Origin: Rhizobiaceae bacterium
GTDB lineage: Bacteria; Pseudomonadota; Alphaproteobacteria; Rhizobiales; Rhizobiaceae
Direction of reading: 5' to 3'
Length of the DNA: 12,667 nucleotides
Assembly: GCA_913776675.1 (NCBI GenBank)
Contig: CAJYRE010000087.1
Coordinates: 1 to 12,667 of the forward strand
Part shown: piece by piece, positions 12,365 through 12,667 of the stretch
Layout: each line of letters starts with the position of its first letter
Numbering within the stretch: position 1 is the first letter of the stretch
The notes under the pieces: model-generated
The model's database searches: none
Seen by the model: the letters and a program-made list of their open reading frames with translations, nothing else
What the model was told of the DNA's origin: nothing
Translations under genes and position numbers: made by a program

Positions 12365-12667
12365 TTAATCGCGCAGCAGCTCGTTAATGCCGGTCTTGGA
12401 GCGGGTCTTGGCATCCACGCGCTTGACGATGACGGCGCAATAGAGGCTTGGTGCTGGCAGGCCGTTCGGCATGGTGTTGGGCGATGGCATGGTGCCTGCG
12501 ACAACAACGGAATAAGGCGGCACTTCGCCATAGGTCACTTCGCCGGTTGCGCGATCAACAATCTTGGTGGATTGGCCGATGTACACGCCCATGCCCAGAA
12601 CCGAGCCTTCGCGGATGATGCAGCCTTCCACCACTTCGGAGCGCGCACCGATGAAGCAATTGTCTTC
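12365..12667 (-). CDS. dapD: tetrahydrodipicolinate N-succinyltransferase, C-terminal part (5' end off the right edge)
   Basis: The last 100 residues of DapD are visible, open to the window edge. The enzyme transfers succinyl from succinyl-CoA to tetrahydrodipicolinate, two steps before DapE. The hexapeptide-repeat left-handed beta helix is clear ([16 protein letters not shown], then [15 protein letters not shown]), followed by the family's [11 protein letters not shown] and the strongly conserved [14 protein letters not shown]. The tail ([20 protein letters not shown], then NELLRD) is typical of DapD. It is transcribed leftward into dapE, forming a lysine/diaminopimelate unit. Apart from the window cut, nothing looks broken. 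Confidence 0.95.
   Translation of the reverse strand, partial: EDNCFIGARSEVVEGCIIREGSVLGMGVYIGQSTKIVDRATGEVTYGEVPPYSVVVAGTMPSPNTMPNGLPAPSLYCAVIVKRVDAKTRSKTGINELLRD

Overview
The window reads as a Rhizobiaceae-type alphaproteobacterial chromosome (Rhizobium/Agrobacterium/Allorhizobium group). The evidence is the core order rpmH-rnpA-yidC, engB, argB and dapE-dapD, with GC-rich codon use and rhizobial-looking proteins. I cannot name a species from the sequence alone. The left ~2 kb is accessory DNA and looks more AT-rich by eye. The rest is core chromosome, apart from one three-gene block lodged between engB and argB.

Left end (1-1984): the terminal part of an integrated element (prophage or genomic island). 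A leftward ribbon-helix-helix repressor, truncated by the window edge and resembling phage P22 Mnt, diverges from a rightward cassette. That cassette is an Arc-like ribbon-helix-helix protein, a 68-residue unknown protein and a complete tyrosine integrase. Adjacent genes in the cassette overlap by 11 bases each. The integrase stops 10 bases from the 3' end of a tRNA-Arg(ACG) on the opposite strand, the classical attachment-site arrangement, so the element extends leftward out of the window. The 105-base divergent gap holds palindromes that could be operators.

Middle (1985-7228): tRNA-Arg, then an orphan membrane sensor histidine kinase on the minus strand. It diverges across a ~380-base regulatory gap from the plus-strand rpmH-rnpA-yidC operon (ribosomal protein L34, RNase P protein, membrane insertase). 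A good sigma70-type promoter precedes rpmH, and an intrinsic terminator follows yidC. engB (ribosome-assembly GTPase) follows with its own candidate promoter.

Stress-type module (7282-9299, minus strand): an ECF sigma factor and an RskA-type membrane anti-sigma factor are coupled through an ATGA overlap. They are followed by a secreted fasciclin-domain protein with its own upstream region, a candidate ECF promoter and a strong terminator. This parallels the mycobacterial SigK-RskA-MPT70/83 logic.

Right end (9544-12667): argB (arginine biosynthesis) runs convergently against a minus-strand unit that reads dapD (partial), dapE and an unknown multi-pass membrane protein. The first two are consecutive-pathway enzymes of the succinylase branch of lysine/diaminopimelate synthesis. 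A long imperfect palindrome separates the two convergent units.

The most interesting parts are the Mnt/Arc-like divergent switch in front of an integrase cassette and the sigma/anti-sigma/fasciclin module. No CRISPR array, insertion sequence or replication origin was seen.
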